From Parasulfuritortus sp037439465 (GTDB taxonomy: Bacteria; Pseudomonadota; Gammaproteobacteria; Burkholderiales; Thiobacillaceae), in assembly GCA_037439465.1 (NCBI GenBank), contig JBBIVX010000003.1:62001-126000 (forward strand): a stretch of DNA of 64,000 nucleotides. The letters run 5' to 3'. Below, piece after piece: positions 1 through 9,179 of this stretch; position 1 is the stretch's first letter, and each line of letters opens with the position of its first letter. Below the pieces are notes generated by a model, which had not been told where the DNA came from, searched no databases, and saw only the letters and a program-made list of their open reading frames with translations. The position numbers were made by a program, and so were the translations under genes.

Positions 1-93
1 ATGCCGGTCGGGCGCGTCCTCGCGCAGTTGCACGGTATCCGCCCAGGCGGTGAACGCGAGGAACAGTGAAGCGATCAAAGCCAGTATGCGCAT
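1..93 (-). CDS. Exported protein, N-terminal part only (probable LysM protein)
   Basis: Only the first 31 codons lie in the window; the gene runs off the left edge. It starts with ATG at 93 and has an AGAGG ribosome site a few bases upstream. Residues 1-18 look like a Sec signal peptide: one Arg, a hydrophobic core, and a probable cleavage after AWA. The mature start (DTVQLREDAPDRH) resembles the beginning of betaproteobacterial secreted LysM proteins, which often sit divergently next to def. The LysM domain itself is outside the window, so the family is an inference from this short stretch and the neighbourhood. The gene is divergent from def with about 100 bases between the two starts. Confidence 0.55.
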   Translation of the reverse strand, partial: MRILALIASLFLAFTAWADTVQLREDAPDRH

Positions 94-194
94 GGTCCTA
101 GACCTCTGAGTAAAAGGCGCTTGCCCGTTATAATCAATCCGGCGCTAACTTAAACCAATTTGTGAAACTTTGCACCCAACTGGCTAAAGCGAAG

Positions 195-698
195 ATGGCC
201 CTGCTGAAAATACTGCAATATCCGGACAAACGCCTGCACACGGTCGCCCGGCCGATCGACAAGGTGGACGACGCCTTGCGTCAATTGGCCGCCGACATGG
301 CCGAGACCATGTACGCGGCGCCTGGCGTGGGCCTGGCCGCCACCCAGGTGGACCGTCATATCCGCCTGATACTGGTGGACGTGAGCGAGGAGAAGAACCG
401 GCTGATGGTGCTCCTCAACCCGGAAATCCTCGAACGGGACGGCGAAGCGGTGCATGAGGAAGGCTGTCTGTCGGTGCCCGGCATCTATGAGAAGGTCACA
501 CGCGCCGAGCGCATCCGGGTACGCGCCCAGGATCTCGACGGCGGGGTTCTCGAATTCGAGGCCGATGACCTGCTGGCCGTCTGCATTCAGCACGAGGTCG
601 ATCACCTCAACGGCAAGGTCTTCGTCGAATACCTGTCACACCTCAAGCAAAGCCGCATACGCAGCAAATTGCTGAAACAGCAGCGGGAAACTCTGTGA
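195..698 (+). CDS. def: Peptide deformylase
   Basis: Removes the formyl group from the N-terminal methionine of new proteins; a metal-dependent cytosolic enzyme. With the ATG at 195 the product is 167 residues, normal for the family. All three signature motifs are present: GVGLAATQ (44-51), EGCLS with metal ligand Cys91, and HEVDH with His133, Glu134 and His137. A GTG at 162 would add 11 residues but homologues normally begin MALL-ILQYPD, so 195 is preferred. The stop overlaps the GTG of fmt in the sequence GTGA, so the two are translationally coupled. The pair works together, one adding and one removing the formyl group cycle. Confidence 0.96.
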   Translation: MALLKILQYPDKRLHTVARPIDKVDDALRQLAADMAETMYAAPGVGLAATQVDRHIRLILVDVSEEKNRLMVLLNPEILERDGEAVHEEGCLSVPGIYEKVTRAERIRVRAQDLDGGVLEFEADDLLAVCIQHEVDHLNGKVFVEYLSHLKQSRIRSKLLKQQRETL

Positions 699-1612
699 GG
701 GTGGTCTTTGCCGGCACTCCGGCCTTTGCGGCGCAGGCGCTCACGGCCCTGATCGCGGCGGGGCACGACATCGCCCTGGTGCTCACCCAGCCCGACCGGC
801 CAGCCGGGCGCGGCCTGAAACTCCTGCCCGGTCCGGTCAAGCAGGCGGCCCTGAGACTAGGCCTCAGCGTGGCCCAGCCCGAACGGCTGCAAACTCCGGA
901 GGCGCGCCAGCCTATCGTCGATGCCGCGCCGGATGTCATGATCGTGGCGGCCTATGGCCTGATCCTGCCGCCGGCGGTGCTCGACCTGCCCCGCCTGGGG
1001 TGCATCAACATCCATGCCTCGCTGCTGCCTCGCTGGCGCGGCGCCGCCCCCATCCAGCGGGCCATCGAGGCAGGCGACAGCGAGACCGGCATCTCCCTGA
1101 TGCAGATGGATGCCGGCCTCGACACCGGCGCCATACTCAGCCGGCACCCGCTGCCGATCGCTCCCGAGGACACCGCCGGCAGCCTGCATGACAAGCTCGC
1201 CCGCCTCGGCGCCGAAGCCATCGTCGCCTTGCTGCCGCGTCTGCCGGGGTTGACGGCCATGCCCCAGGAAGGGGCGGCGGCCACGTACGCCGTCAAGATC
1301 GGCAAGGGCGAGGCCCGACTGGACTGGACCCGCCCCGCCGCCGTGCTGGCGCGTCGCATCCGCGCCTTCAACCCCTTTCCCGGCGCCTATTGTCTGCTTG
1401 ACGGCGAGCCCATCAAGGTCTGGCGCGCAGCCCCCGGCGAGGGCCGTGGCGCCCCTGGAGAAGTGCTTGCGGCCGATGGGCACGTCCTGCGCATTGCCTG
1501 CGGCGAGGGGGCACTGGACCTAATGGAAGTGCAGCGGGCCGGAGGCCGGCGTCTGCCGGCGGCGGCCTTCCTCGCCGGCCATGCCCTGCCACCAGGGCAA
1601 CGGCTGGCATGA
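695..1612 (+). CDS. fmt: Methionyl-tRNA formyltransferase
   Basis: Transfers a formyl group from 10-formyl-tetrahydrofolate to initiator Met-tRNA. The product has 305 residues, close to the usual 310-315. The N-terminal catalytic domain carries Asn105, His107 and Asp143, corresponding to the catalytic residues of E. coli Fmt, and the folate-site motif SLLPRWRGAAPI directly after His107. The C-terminal third is the OB-like tRNA-binding domain. The start is GTG at 695, overlapping the def stop by four bases. No ribosome site is needed if translation is coupled. Confidence 0.96.
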   Translation: MRVVFAGTPAFAAQALTALIAAGHDIALVLTQPDRPAGRGLKLLPGPVKQAALRLGLSVAQPERLQTPEARQPIVDAAPDVMIVAAYGLILPPAVLDLPRLGCINIHASLLPRWRGAAPIQRAIEAGDSETGISLMQMDAGLDTGAILSRHPLPIAPEDTAGSLHDKLARLGAEAIVALLPRLPGLTAMPQEGAAATYAVKIGKGEARLDWTRPAAVLARRIRAFNPFPGAYCLLDGEPIKVWRAAPGEGRGAPGEVLAADGHVLRIACGEGALDLMEVQRAGGRRLPAAAFLAGHALPPGQRLA

Positions 1613-1645
1613 ACATACCTTTCCGCACCGCGCAAGCGTCTCTAC

Positions 1646-1671
1646 ATTGAGTTTCGCCGACGCGCCCATAT
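1646..1671 (+). promoter_or_regulatory. Candidate heat-shock (sigma-32-like) promoter of htpX
   Basis: ATTGAGT at 1646-1652 resembles the CTTGAAA -35 box, and GCCCATAT at 1664-1671 resembles the CCCCATnT -10 box. The gap is about 11-12 bases, roughly one base shorter than the E. coli norm. The site lies 45 bases before the htpX start, and htpX belongs to the heat-shock regulon in E. coli. Two partial matches in GC-rich DNA can arise by chance, so this is a suggestion only. Confidence 0.35.
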
Positions 1672-1715
1672 CTTGCGCGTACGTCATTTTCACGGATTTA
1701 CATGGAGCTATCGAC

Positions 1716-2564
1716 ATGCTGAACAACTGGCTCAAGACCACCTTACTCATGGCCGCCATCGTCGCCCTGTTCGGGACGGTGGGGATGCTGCTGGGCGGCG
1801 CCCAGGGGATGCTGATTGCGTTGCTGCTGGGGGGCGCGATGAACCTGTGGGCCTACTGGAACTCGGACAAGATGGTCCTGCGCATGTACCAGGCCCAGGA
1901 AGTCGGCCCGGCCGACGCCCCCGAGTTCTACAATCTGGTCGCCGAACTGGCAAAGCGCGCCGAGCTGCCCATGCCCAAGGTCTATATCATCGACGAGGCG
2001 CAGCCCAATGCCTTTGCCACCGGCCGCAATCCCGAACACGCGGCCGTCGCCGCCACCACGGGCATACTGCGCCTGCTCGAAAGCCGCGAACTGCGCGGAG
2101 TCATGGCGCATGAACTCACCCATGTGAAGAACCGCGATATATTGATCTCGACGATCTCCGCCACCGTGGCCGGCGCCATTTCCTCGCTCGCCCAGTTTGG
2201 CCTTTTTTTCGGCGGCGGCGATCGCGAGCGTCCCAACTTCATCGTCCAGCTCATCATCATGATTCTGGCGCCGCTGGCTGCCATGCTCATTCAGATGGCC
2301 ATATCCCGCGCCCGCGAGTTTGGTGCCGACCGCGGCGGCGGCGAAATCTCCGGCGACCCCGAGGCGCTAGCGTCGGCGTTACGCAAGATCGAAGCCTATG
2401 CCCGCGGCACGCCCATGGATACCGCCGAGATGCACCCGGAAACGGCCCAGATGATGATCATCAACCCGCTGACCGGCGGCGACCTGACCGGGCTTTTCCG
2501 CACCCACCCCTCCACCGAGGAACGCGTCCGCCGCCTCATGGAAATGGCCCGCTCGGGCCGTTGA
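1716..2564 (+). CDS. htpX: Membrane zinc metalloprotease HtpX
   Basis: An M48-family protease of the inner membrane that degrades misfolded membrane proteins together with FtsH. The product has 282 residues. Two hydrophobic segments lie near residues 7-45, followed by the HELTH zinc site (His132, Glu133, His136) and two further hydrophobic segments near 150-200; a downstream Glu in the AREFGAD-like stretch is the likely third zinc ligand. The ATG at 1716 is preferred because GGAG lies about nine bases before it and homologues start at this point; the frame stays open further upstream without homology. The gene is only loosely attached to fmt and may have its own heat-shock promoter. Confidence 0.95.
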   Translation: MLNNWLKTTLLMAAIVALFGTVGMLLGGAQGMLIALLLGGAMNLWAYWNSDKMVLRMYQAQEVGPADAPEFYNLVAELAKRAELPMPKVYIIDEAQPNAFATGRNPEHAAVAATTGILRLLESRELRGVMAHELTHVKNRDILISTISATVAGAISSLAQFGLFFGGGDRERPNFIVQLIIMILAPLAAMLIQMAISRAREFGADRGGGEISGDPEALASALRKIEAYARGTPMDTAEMHPETAQMMIINPLTGGDLTGLFRTHPSTEERVRRLMEMARSGR

Positions 2565-2565
2565 C

Positions 2566-3831
2566 GTGGCCGATTCGGCGCGCGCCCTGGCCGCGGACAT
2601 CATCAATGACGTCGTGTTGCATGGCCGCAGCCTGACCGCCACCCTGGAGGCCGTCCGGCCCGGCCTCGACCCCCGCCTCATGGCCACGGCCCAGGACCTG
2701 AGCTACGGTGTACTGCGCCACTACGGCCGCCTGCGTTATTTCCTGCGCCGGCTGGCCGGCCGCCCGATTCAGCCACCCGAGGTGACCGGCATCCTGCTGG
2801 TGGCGCTGTTCGAATTGGCCGACCGCGCCACCCCCACTTACGCGGCCGTCAACGAGGCCGTCACCCTCGCCGGCCGCCGCTTTCCTCACTCCAAGGGCTT
2901 CGTCAACGGCGTGCTGCGCAACTTCCTGCGCCGCCGCGCGGCGCTCGCACTGGCGGCGGACGCCGAACCGGAAGCCCGCTGGAACTTTCCATCCTGGTGG
3001 ACAGCCCGCCTGCGCCAGCAATACCCGGAAAACTGGGAGGCCATGTTGACCAGCATGAACGGCCATCCGCCCATGACCCTGCGCGTCAACCGCCGCCGCA
3101 CAACCCTGGCCGACTATGCCGCCAGCCTGGATGCCGCTGGTATCGGTTACCGCATTACCGGAGAGTGGGCGCTTACATTGAGCCAGCCGGTGCGGAGGGC
3201 GGCACTCCCCGGATTCCTCACCGGCCAGGTATCGGTGCAGGACCTCGGCGCGCAATACGCGGCCGGTCTGCTCGACGCCGTCGACGGGATGCGGACGCTC
3301 GACGCCTGCGCCGCGCCTGGCGGCAAAACCGCCCATCTGCTGGAAGCGCACACGCTAGACCTCCTGGCGCTGGATCTGGATGCCGGCCGACTCGATCAGG
3401 TCGCGGCCAACCTCGGCCGGCTCGGTCTTGCCGCCACCCTGCGCGCCGCCGATGCGGCACGGCCGCAGACCTGGTGGGACGACCGCCCCTTCGACCGCAT
3501 CCTGCTCGACGCCCCCTGTACCGCCTCCGGCGTCGTCCGCCGCCATCCTGACGGCAAGTGGCTGAAACGCAGCGAAGATGTGCACACCCTGGCGAAACAA
3601 CAGTCCCGGCTGCTGGATGCCGTTTGGCCGCGGCTCGCGCAAGGTGGTAAATTGCTCTATGCGACCTGCAGCCTGTTCTCCGAGGAGAACCAGGATCAGG
3701 TCGAGGCCTTCTTGCGGCGGCACCCGGATGCCCGCCTGGAGAAATGCCGCCCGCCGGGTGCGCGTGACGGCCAATTGTTACCAAACGTGGATCACGACGG
3801 CTTCTTCTATGCCCGTTTCTTCAAGGCGTGA
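2566..3831 (+). CDS. rsmB: 16S rRNA (cytosine-967-C5)-methyltransferase
   Basis: Methylates C967 of 16S rRNA. The product has 421 residues with the standard plan: an N-terminal NusB-like RNA-binding domain (about 1-135) and a C-terminal Rossmann methyltransferase. The SAM motif ACAAPGGKT, the DAPCTASG motif with Cys318 and the ATCS motif with catalytic Cys368 are all visible. The GTG start at 2566 follows the htpX stop by one base, so translation is probably coupled. Its 3' end overlaps the next gene. Confidence 0.95.
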   Translation: MADSARALAADIINDVVLHGRSLTATLEAVRPGLDPRLMATAQDLSYGVLRHYGRLRYFLRRLAGRPIQPPEVTGILLVALFELADRATPTYAAVNEAVTLAGRRFPHSKGFVNGVLRNFLRRRAALALAADAEPEARWNFPSWWTARLRQQYPENWEAMLTSMNGHPPMTLRVNRRRTTLADYAASLDAAGIGYRITGEWALTLSQPVRRAALPGFLTGQVSVQDLGAQYAAGLLDAVDGMRTLDACAAPGGKTAHLLEAHTLDLLALDLDAGRLDQVAANLGRLGLAATLRAADAARPQTWWDDRPFDRILLDAPCTASGVVRRHPDGKWLKRSEDVHTLAKQQSRLLDAVWPRLAQGGKLLYATCSLFSEENQDQVEAFLRRHPDARLEKCRPPGARDGQLLPNVDHDGFFYARFFKA

Positions 3832-4375
3832 TTTCCTGCGCTGGATGCTGTGGGCGGCACTGGCGCTGCTGGCGGCACCGGTATGGGCCGAGGACATGCT
3901 GCGCCTGCACCACGCCGAGCTGATACCCCGCGGCGACCAACTGCTGCTGGCCGGCGGCTATTCGATACGACTCAGCCCGACCCTGGAAGAGGCCTTGCAC
4001 AAAGGGGTGACCATGACCTTCGTGCAGATATTCGAAGCCGACCGCCCCAGGGATTACTGGTTCGCCGAGGACATCGCCGTACAACGGCGCGCCCTGCGCC
4101 TCTCCTACAACGCCCTGTTGCGCCAATACCAGTTGCAGCATGGCGTTTCTTTGAAGTCCCTGGACACGCTCGCCGACGCCCTCGCCGCGCTGGGCGACTT
4201 TGCCGACTGGCCGGTGATCGAGCGCAAGGCGCTCAGCCGCAAATATCTCTACCAGGCCAGAGTCCGCATGTACCTCGACACCTCGCAGCTGCCCAAGCCC
4301 CTGCAACTCAACGCCTTCGCGTCCGAGCGCTGGGAAATGGATTCCGGCTGGCGGGAGTGGTCATTCAAGCCGTAA
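3809..4375 (+). CDS. Exported DUF4390 protein
   Basis: A 188-residue protein of unknown function from the DUF4390 family, which in betaproteobacteria sits between rsmB and ntrY, as here. The ATG at 3809 overlaps the rsmB end by 23 bases. The N terminus reads SRRDFLR followed by a hydrophobic stretch and an AxA-type cleavage near VWA; this resembles a twin-arginine export signal more than a plain Sec signal. The mature part is hydrophilic, with no cysteines or clear catalytic motif. The conserved position before the NtrY sensor suggests a role in envelope signalling, but that is only a guess. Confidence 0.8.
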   Translation: MPVSSRRDFLRWMLWAALALLAAPVWAEDMLRLHHAELIPRGDQLLLAGGYSIRLSPTLEEALHKGVTMTFVQIFEADRPRDYWFAEDIAVQRRALRLSYNALLRQYQLQHGVSLKSLDTLADALAALGDFADWPVIERKALSRKYLYQARVRMYLDTSQLPKPLQLNAFASERWEMDSGWREWSFKP

Positions 4376-4385
4376 CCGGCGCCCA

Positions 4386-6515
4386 ATGCTTTATCTAGTG
4401 ATCGGCAGCTTGAGCCTGGGCGCGGTCCTGGTGACACTGCTGTCGTTGTCGGCGGACAACTCCGGCTTCCTCGCGGAAAATTTTTCACTGTTGCTTGGAC
4501 TGGCGGTACTGGCGGCACTGGCTCTGGCCGCCCTGATCGCCTATCAGGCCTATATTCTCTGGCGGCGGGTGCGGGCCGGCGTTTTCGGGGCCCGTCTGGC
4601 CGGCCGCATGTTCTGGATATTCGGCGTCATGGCGCTGCTGCCCGGATTGGTGGTGTATGGGGTGTCGGTACAGTTCCTGGTCAAGTCGATCGAGTCCTGG
4701 TTCAACGTGCGCATGGAACAGGCCCTGGAAAGCGGACTGTCGCTCGGCCAGTCGATACTCGGCCAGTTGGAATCCGATCTCGTCAAGAAGGCCGAGAACA
4801 TGGCGCTTTTGCTCGCCGAACAGCCCGTTGCCCTGCAACGTGCCCGTCTCAATGAATTCAGGGAAAGCGCGGGCCTCACGGAGGCCGCCCTGTTCGACGA
4901 AAACGGTCGTCTCCTCAGCTTTGCGACCGCCGACAAGGCGGCGCTGGCGCCACGCCAGCCGGAACGCGCCGCCATTTGGCAGGCGAGGATGCAGCAGCCC
5001 TGGTCGCGCACGGAGCAGGACGCTGACAGTCATGCCCTGGTGGTGCGCGCGGTGGTGCCGGTGAATGTCGTCAGCCTGACTGAAAACATGCGTTTGCTCG
5101 CGGTCACACAACCGACCTCTGCCAAGTTGTCGCAAGATGCGCTCAGCGTCGAGCGGGCGCACCGCGACTATCAGGAACTCTCGATTTCTCGCGTCGGCTT
5201 GAAACGTCTTTATGGCGTTTCCCTGACCCTGGCCCTGGCCCTCTCCCTTTTCTCCGCGCTGGCGCTCGCCTTCATCCTCTCGGAACGGCTGGCTGCGCCG
5301 CTGCGGGTCTTGGCGCGCGGCACACGCGCCGTCGCCCGCGGCGATTTCTCGCAGGTGCACAGCGTCGATTCGCAGGACGAACTGGGACTGCTCACCCAAT
5401 CCTTCAACCGCATGACTCACCAGCTCTCCGAGGCGCGCCGCGCCGCCCAGGAAAATCAGGACAAGCTGAGCGAGGCCAAGGCCTATCTCGAAAGCGTGTT
5501 GAGCAGCGTCAATACCGCTGTCATCACCCTCGACAAGGATCTGCGCGTACGCCTGGTCAACCCGGCGGCAAGCGCGATCCTCGGCATGGAACGGGAAAAC
5601 CTCACGGATCGCGCTCTCGATGACTGGGGTGAGCGCGGCAACGGTCTGAACGACTTTGCCATCACCATGAGTGAACATTTCCATGAAGCCGGGCAGCAAC
5701 CCTGGCAGGAGCAGGTGGAGTTCGTCTCCGAACGCGGCTCCCGTATCCTGCTGGCACGGGGGACGCCGCTGGCGGCAGGCGAGGCCGCCGATTTCGCGCT
5801 GGTGTTCGACGACGTCACCCAACTCGTCCAGGCGCAGCGCGATGCGGCCTGGGGCGAGGTGGCCCGGCGCCTGGCGCATGAGATAAAAAATCCGCTGACC
5901 CCGATCCAGCTCTCGGCGGAAAGGCTGCAACTGAAATTGGCCGACGCCCTCGACACCCCGCACCGCGCCATACTCGGCCGCGCCACCGATACCATCGTCG
6001 GCCAGGTGGCGGCCTTGAAATCATTGGTGGACGCCTTTGCCCAATACGCGCGGATGCCCGCCCCCAGACCCAGGGCGGTGGACGTCAATGTCCTCCTGGC
6101 GGAGGTGCTGGCGCTGTACGAACATCACCTGCCGATCACTGCCGACCTGGCGGCGGATTTGCCTGCCGTGGCCGCCGACCCGGCGCAGATTCGGCAGGTG
6201 ATGGTGAACCTCATCAAGAACGCCGAAGAGTCACTGGCGGAAATCGACAGGCCGAGTATCCTATTGCGCACCCATCTCGCGGCCAACGGCGTGGCGATGT
6301 GTGTCGAGGACAACGGCCCCGGTTTTCCCGATACCCTGATGAGCCGGCTGTTCGAGCCTTACGCCACCACCAAGACCAAGGGCACCGGGCTGGGGCTGGC
6401 GATCGTGAAGAAGATCGTGGAGGAGCATCATGGCAGCATCGAGGTACGCAATCTGACCCCATGCGGGGCCAGTGTGTGCATCACCCTGCCGATCATGGAG
6501 ATGACGCATGAGTGA
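4386..6515 (+). CDS. ntrY: Sensor histidine kinase NtrY
   Basis: A 709-residue inner-membrane kinase, the partner of NtrX. Three hydrophobic helices lie in the first 100 residues, followed by a periplasmic stretch, another helix near residue 280-305, a HAMP linker, a PAS domain (about 365-480), a HisKA domain with phospho-acceptor His498 (motif LAHEIKNPLTPIQLSAERL) and an HATPase domain with N-box IKNAEES and G-box GTGLGL. In studied bacteria NtrYX responds to nitrogen, redox or envelope signals. The 3' end overlaps ntrX by eight bases. Confidence 0.94.
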   Translation: MLYLVIGSLSLGAVLVTLLSLSADNSGFLAENFSLLLGLAVLAALALAALIAYQAYILWRRVRAGVFGARLAGRMFWIFGVMALLPGLVVYGVSVQFLVKSIESWFNVRMEQALESGLSLGQSILGQLESDLVKKAENMALLLAEQPVALQRARLNEFRESAGLTEAALFDENGRLLSFATADKAALAPRQPERAAIWQARMQQPWSRTEQDADSHALVVRAVVPVNVVSLTENMRLLAVTQPTSAKLSQDALSVERAHRDYQELSISRVGLKRLYGVSLTLALALSLFSALALAFILSERLAAPLRVLARGTRAVARGDFSQVHSVDSQDELGLLTQSFNRMTHQLSEARRAAQENQDKLSEAKAYLESVLSSVNTAVITLDKDLRVRLVNPAASAILGMERENLTDRALDDWGERGNGLNDFAITMSEHFHEAGQQPWQEQVEFVSERGSRILLARGTPLAAGEAADFALVFDDVTQLVQAQRDAAWGEVARRLAHEIKNPLTPIQLSAERLQLKLADALDTPHRAILGRATDTIVGQVAALKSLVDAFAQYARMPAPRPRAVDVNVLLAEVLALYEHHLPITADLAADLPAVAADPAQIRQVMVNLIKNAEESLAEIDRPSILLRTHLAANGVAMCVEDNGPGFPDTLMSRLFEPYATTKTKGTGLGLAIVKKIVEEHHGSIEVRNLTPCGASVCITLPIMEMTHE

Positions 6516-7761
6516 AGTGCTGGTTGTCGATGACGAGCCAGGTATCCGTGACCTCTTGCAGGAAATCCTCGCGGACGAAGGCTATGAGGTCCGTGTCGCG
6601 GAGAATGGCGAACAGGCCCGCGCCGCCCTGCGCTCAAAGTCACCCGACGTGATCCTGCTGGATATCTGGATGCCGGATGTGGACGGCCTGTCGCTGCTCA
6701 AGGAATGGGTGGCGGCTGGGCAGCTCACCATGCCGGTGGTGATGATGTCCGGGCACGGCACCATTCATACCGCCGTCGAGGCGACCCGCCTGGGTGCCTG
6801 CGATTTCCTGGAAAAACCCATCCCCTACAAGAAACTGTTGCAAACCCTGGAACAGGCGCTGCACAGCCACGCGGCGCAAGCCGCGCCCGCCAGCAGTCTC
6901 GATCCGCTCGGCCGCAGCGAGCCCATCCGGCTACTGGCGCAACGCCTCAATCAGGTCGCCAAGTCGGAGGCCGCCATCCTGCTGACCGGCGAAGCCGGTG
7001 CCGGGGTGGAGATCTGCGCCCGTTTTTTGCACGTGCCCGGTACGCCCTGGGTGGAGCCGGACGATGTCGCTCCACTGGCCGAGCGTCCGCTGCAATGGTT
7101 GACCGAGGCCAAGGGCGGGACGCTGTTCGTCCGCGAGGTCGGCCATCTCACACCACTGCAGCAGAAGGGCCTCATGCTCATTCTTGGCCGCCGCGCCGAG
7201 TTCGGCGTCCGCCTGATCTGCGCCAGCAGCGAGAACCTGGCGCAAAAATCGGCCAACAACGGCTACTCGCGCGACTTGTACAACGCCCTTGCCCAGGTCG
7301 CGGTGCGGGTGCCCGCCCTGCGCGAACATCGCGATGACATACCCACCCTGGCCGCCACCGCGCTCGGCCAGGCAGTAACCAGGCTGGGGCTGCCGGAACG
7401 CCGCTTCAGCGAGGCGGCGCTGGCGCGGCTGGCCCGCCACGACTGGCCGGGCAACCTGGAGGAGTTGCAGAGTCAGGTCCACAACCTGGCCGTTACCAGC
7501 CTCAACCTTGTCATCGACCTGACCGACGTGGAGGCCATACTGGGCGGCAAGGCCAAGGCCGACGGCGGCGCCCTGGCGGAGCTGTTCGCCCTGCCCCTGA
7601 AGGAGGCGCGGGACGCCTTCGAGCGCGCCTATCTACAGGCCGTCATCGAGGAGTGTGGCAGCATGTCCAAGGCGGCCGGCCGCTCCGGCCTGGAACGCAC
7701 CCACCTATACCGGAAGCTAAAACAACTGGGCGTAAAATCTGGCTCCCGCAGCGACAACTGA
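6508..7761 (+). CDS. ntrX: Response regulator NtrX with degenerate sigma-54 ATPase domain
   Basis: A 417-residue regulator. The receiver domain is intact (Asp8/Asp9, phospho-acceptor Asp52, Lys103). The central AAA domain has lost its key parts: the Walker A sequence is GEAGAGVE at 161-168, with Val in place of the essential Lys; Walker B reads GGTLFVREVG at 203-212, with Arg in place of Asp; and only about 33 residues separate them, so the GAFTGA loop that contacts sigma-54 is missing. The later ALREHRDDIP and WPGN motifs remain, as does the C-terminal Fis-type helix-turn-helix (about 370-410). It should bind DNA but probably cannot hydrolyse ATP or remodel sigma-54, so it likely acts as a conventional activator or repressor. 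Confidence 0.92.
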   Translation: MSEVLVVDDEPGIRDLLQEILADEGYEVRVAENGEQARAALRSKSPDVILLDIWMPDVDGLSLLKEWVAAGQLTMPVVMMSGHGTIHTAVEATRLGACDFLEKPIPYKKLLQTLEQALHSHAAQAAPASSLDPLGRSEPIRLLAQRLNQVAKSEAAILLTGEAGAGVEICARFLHVPGTPWVEPDDVAPLAERPLQWLTEAKGGTLFVREVGHLTPLQQKGLMLILGRRAEFGVRLICASSENLAQKSANNGYSRDLYNALAQVAVRVPALREHRDDIPTLAATALGQAVTRLGLPERRFSEAALARLARHDWPGNLEELQSQVHNLAVTSLNLVIDLTDVEAILGGKAKADGGALAELFALPLKEARDAFERAYLQAVIEECGSMSKAAGRSGLERTHLYRKLKQLGVKSGSRSDN

Positions 7762-7770
7762 CGCACAATC

Positions 7771-9177
7771 TTGAAGATCATCATCCTCGGCGCCGGCCAG
7801 GTCGGCTCCAATCTGGCCGCCAGCCTCGTCTCCGAATCCAACGACATCACCATGGTGGATGTGGACGAGGCCAAGCTGGCCGCCATGCAGGACCGCTACG
7901 ATCTGCGCACGGTCTGCGGCCATGCCTCCCATCCCTCCATCCTGCGGCAGGCCGGGGCCGAAGACGCCGACATGTTGGTGGCGGTGACCCTCAACGACGA
8001 GACCAACATGGTGGCCTGCAAGCTGGCCGCGACGCTGTTCAACATCCCTGCCAAGATCGCCCGCATCCGCGCCCTCGATTACATGCAGCACGAGGCCCTG
8101 TTCGCCGCGCAGAACATGGCGGTCGACTATGTCATCAGCCCGGAAAAAGAGGTCTCCGACTATCTGCGCCGCCTGATCGACTACCCCGAGGCCCTGCAAG
8201 TTGTGGATTTCGCCAAGGGCCGGGTCCGTCTGGTGGCCGTCAAGGCGCACGGCGGTTTCCTGGTCGGTCACGAACTGAAATCGATGCGCGATCACCTGCG
8301 GCTGATTCTGCGCGAATCCAAGAACAATCATCTGCACGAAGTGGACGCCCGCGTCGCCGCCATTTTCCGGCGCGACCGCGCCCTGACCCCGGATGGCAAC
8401 ACCATCATCCAGGATGGCGACGAGGTCTTTTTCATCGCCGCCACCGAACACATCCGCGCGGTCATGAAAGAGATGCGGCGCAGCGACCATTCGGTGCGCC
8501 GGGTGATGATCGCCGGCGGAGGAAACATCGGCAGCCGGCTCGCCGCCAACCTGGAGGGCGACTACGAGGTCAAGCTGATCGAATACGACAAGCACCATGC
8601 CCAGGCCCTGGCTGAACGGCTGAAAAGCACCCTGGTGCTGGTCGGCGATGCCACCGACGAAGAACTGCTGCAGCAAGAAAACATCGATGACATGGATGTC
8701 TTCTGCGCGCTGACCAACGACGACGAGGACAACATCATGTCGTCGCTATTGGCCAAGCGCATGGGCGCCAGCAAGGTGGTGGCCCTCATCAACCGCAGCA
8801 GTTATGTCGAGCTGCTGCAAGGTGGCGAGATCGACGTGGCCCTCTCCCCCGCCCAGGCCACCATCGGCCCACTGCTCACCCGCATCCGGCAGGGCGACAT
8901 GGCGGTGGTACACAGTCTGCGCCGAGGTGCCGCCGAAGCGATGGAGGTGGTGGTGCACGGCGATGCCAAGACCTCCAAGCTCATCGGCCGCCGCATCGAA
9001 GAGATAGAGCTGCCCGAGGGCGTCTCCATCGCCGCCATCGCCCGCGGCGAGAGGGTCATCATCGCCCATCACGACATCCAGATCGAGCCTGAGGACCACC
9101 TCATCATCTTCGTACCCAACAAGCACATGGTGCACAAGGTGGAAAAACTGTTGCAGGTCGGTTTCGGATTCTTTTAA
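7771..9177 (+). CDS. trkA: Trk potassium transporter, NAD-binding subunit TrkA
   Basis: Cytosolic peripheral subunit that gates potassium uptake through TrkH. The 468-residue product has two repeats of RCK-N (Rossmann, GAGQVGSNLA at the start and AGGGNIGSRLA near residue 250) followed by RCK-C. The start is TTG at 7771, nine bases after the ntrX stop; the sequence from there matches the expected beginning MKIIILGAG. It forms a pair with trkH, which begins two bases after its stop. Confidence 0.95.
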   Translation: MKIIILGAGQVGSNLAASLVSESNDITMVDVDEAKLAAMQDRYDLRTVCGHASHPSILRQAGAEDADMLVAVTLNDETNMVACKLAATLFNIPAKIARIRALDYMQHEALFAAQNMAVDYVISPEKEVSDYLRRLIDYPEALQVVDFAKGRVRLVAVKAHGGFLVGHELKSMRDHLRLILRESKNNHLHEVDARVAAIFRRDRALTPDGNTIIQDGDEVFFIAATEHIRAVMKEMRRSDHSVRRVMIAGGGNIGSRLAANLEGDYEVKLIEYDKHHAQALAERLKSTLVLVGDATDEELLQQENIDDMDVFCALTNDDEDNIMSSLLAKRMGASKVVALINRSSYVELLQGGEIDVALSPAQATIGPLLTRIRQGDMAVVHSLRRGAAEAMEVVVHGDAKTSKLIGRRIEEIELPEGVSIAAIARGERVIIAHHDIQIEPEDHLIIFVPNKHMVHKVEKLLQVGFGFF

Positions 9178-9179
9178 GC

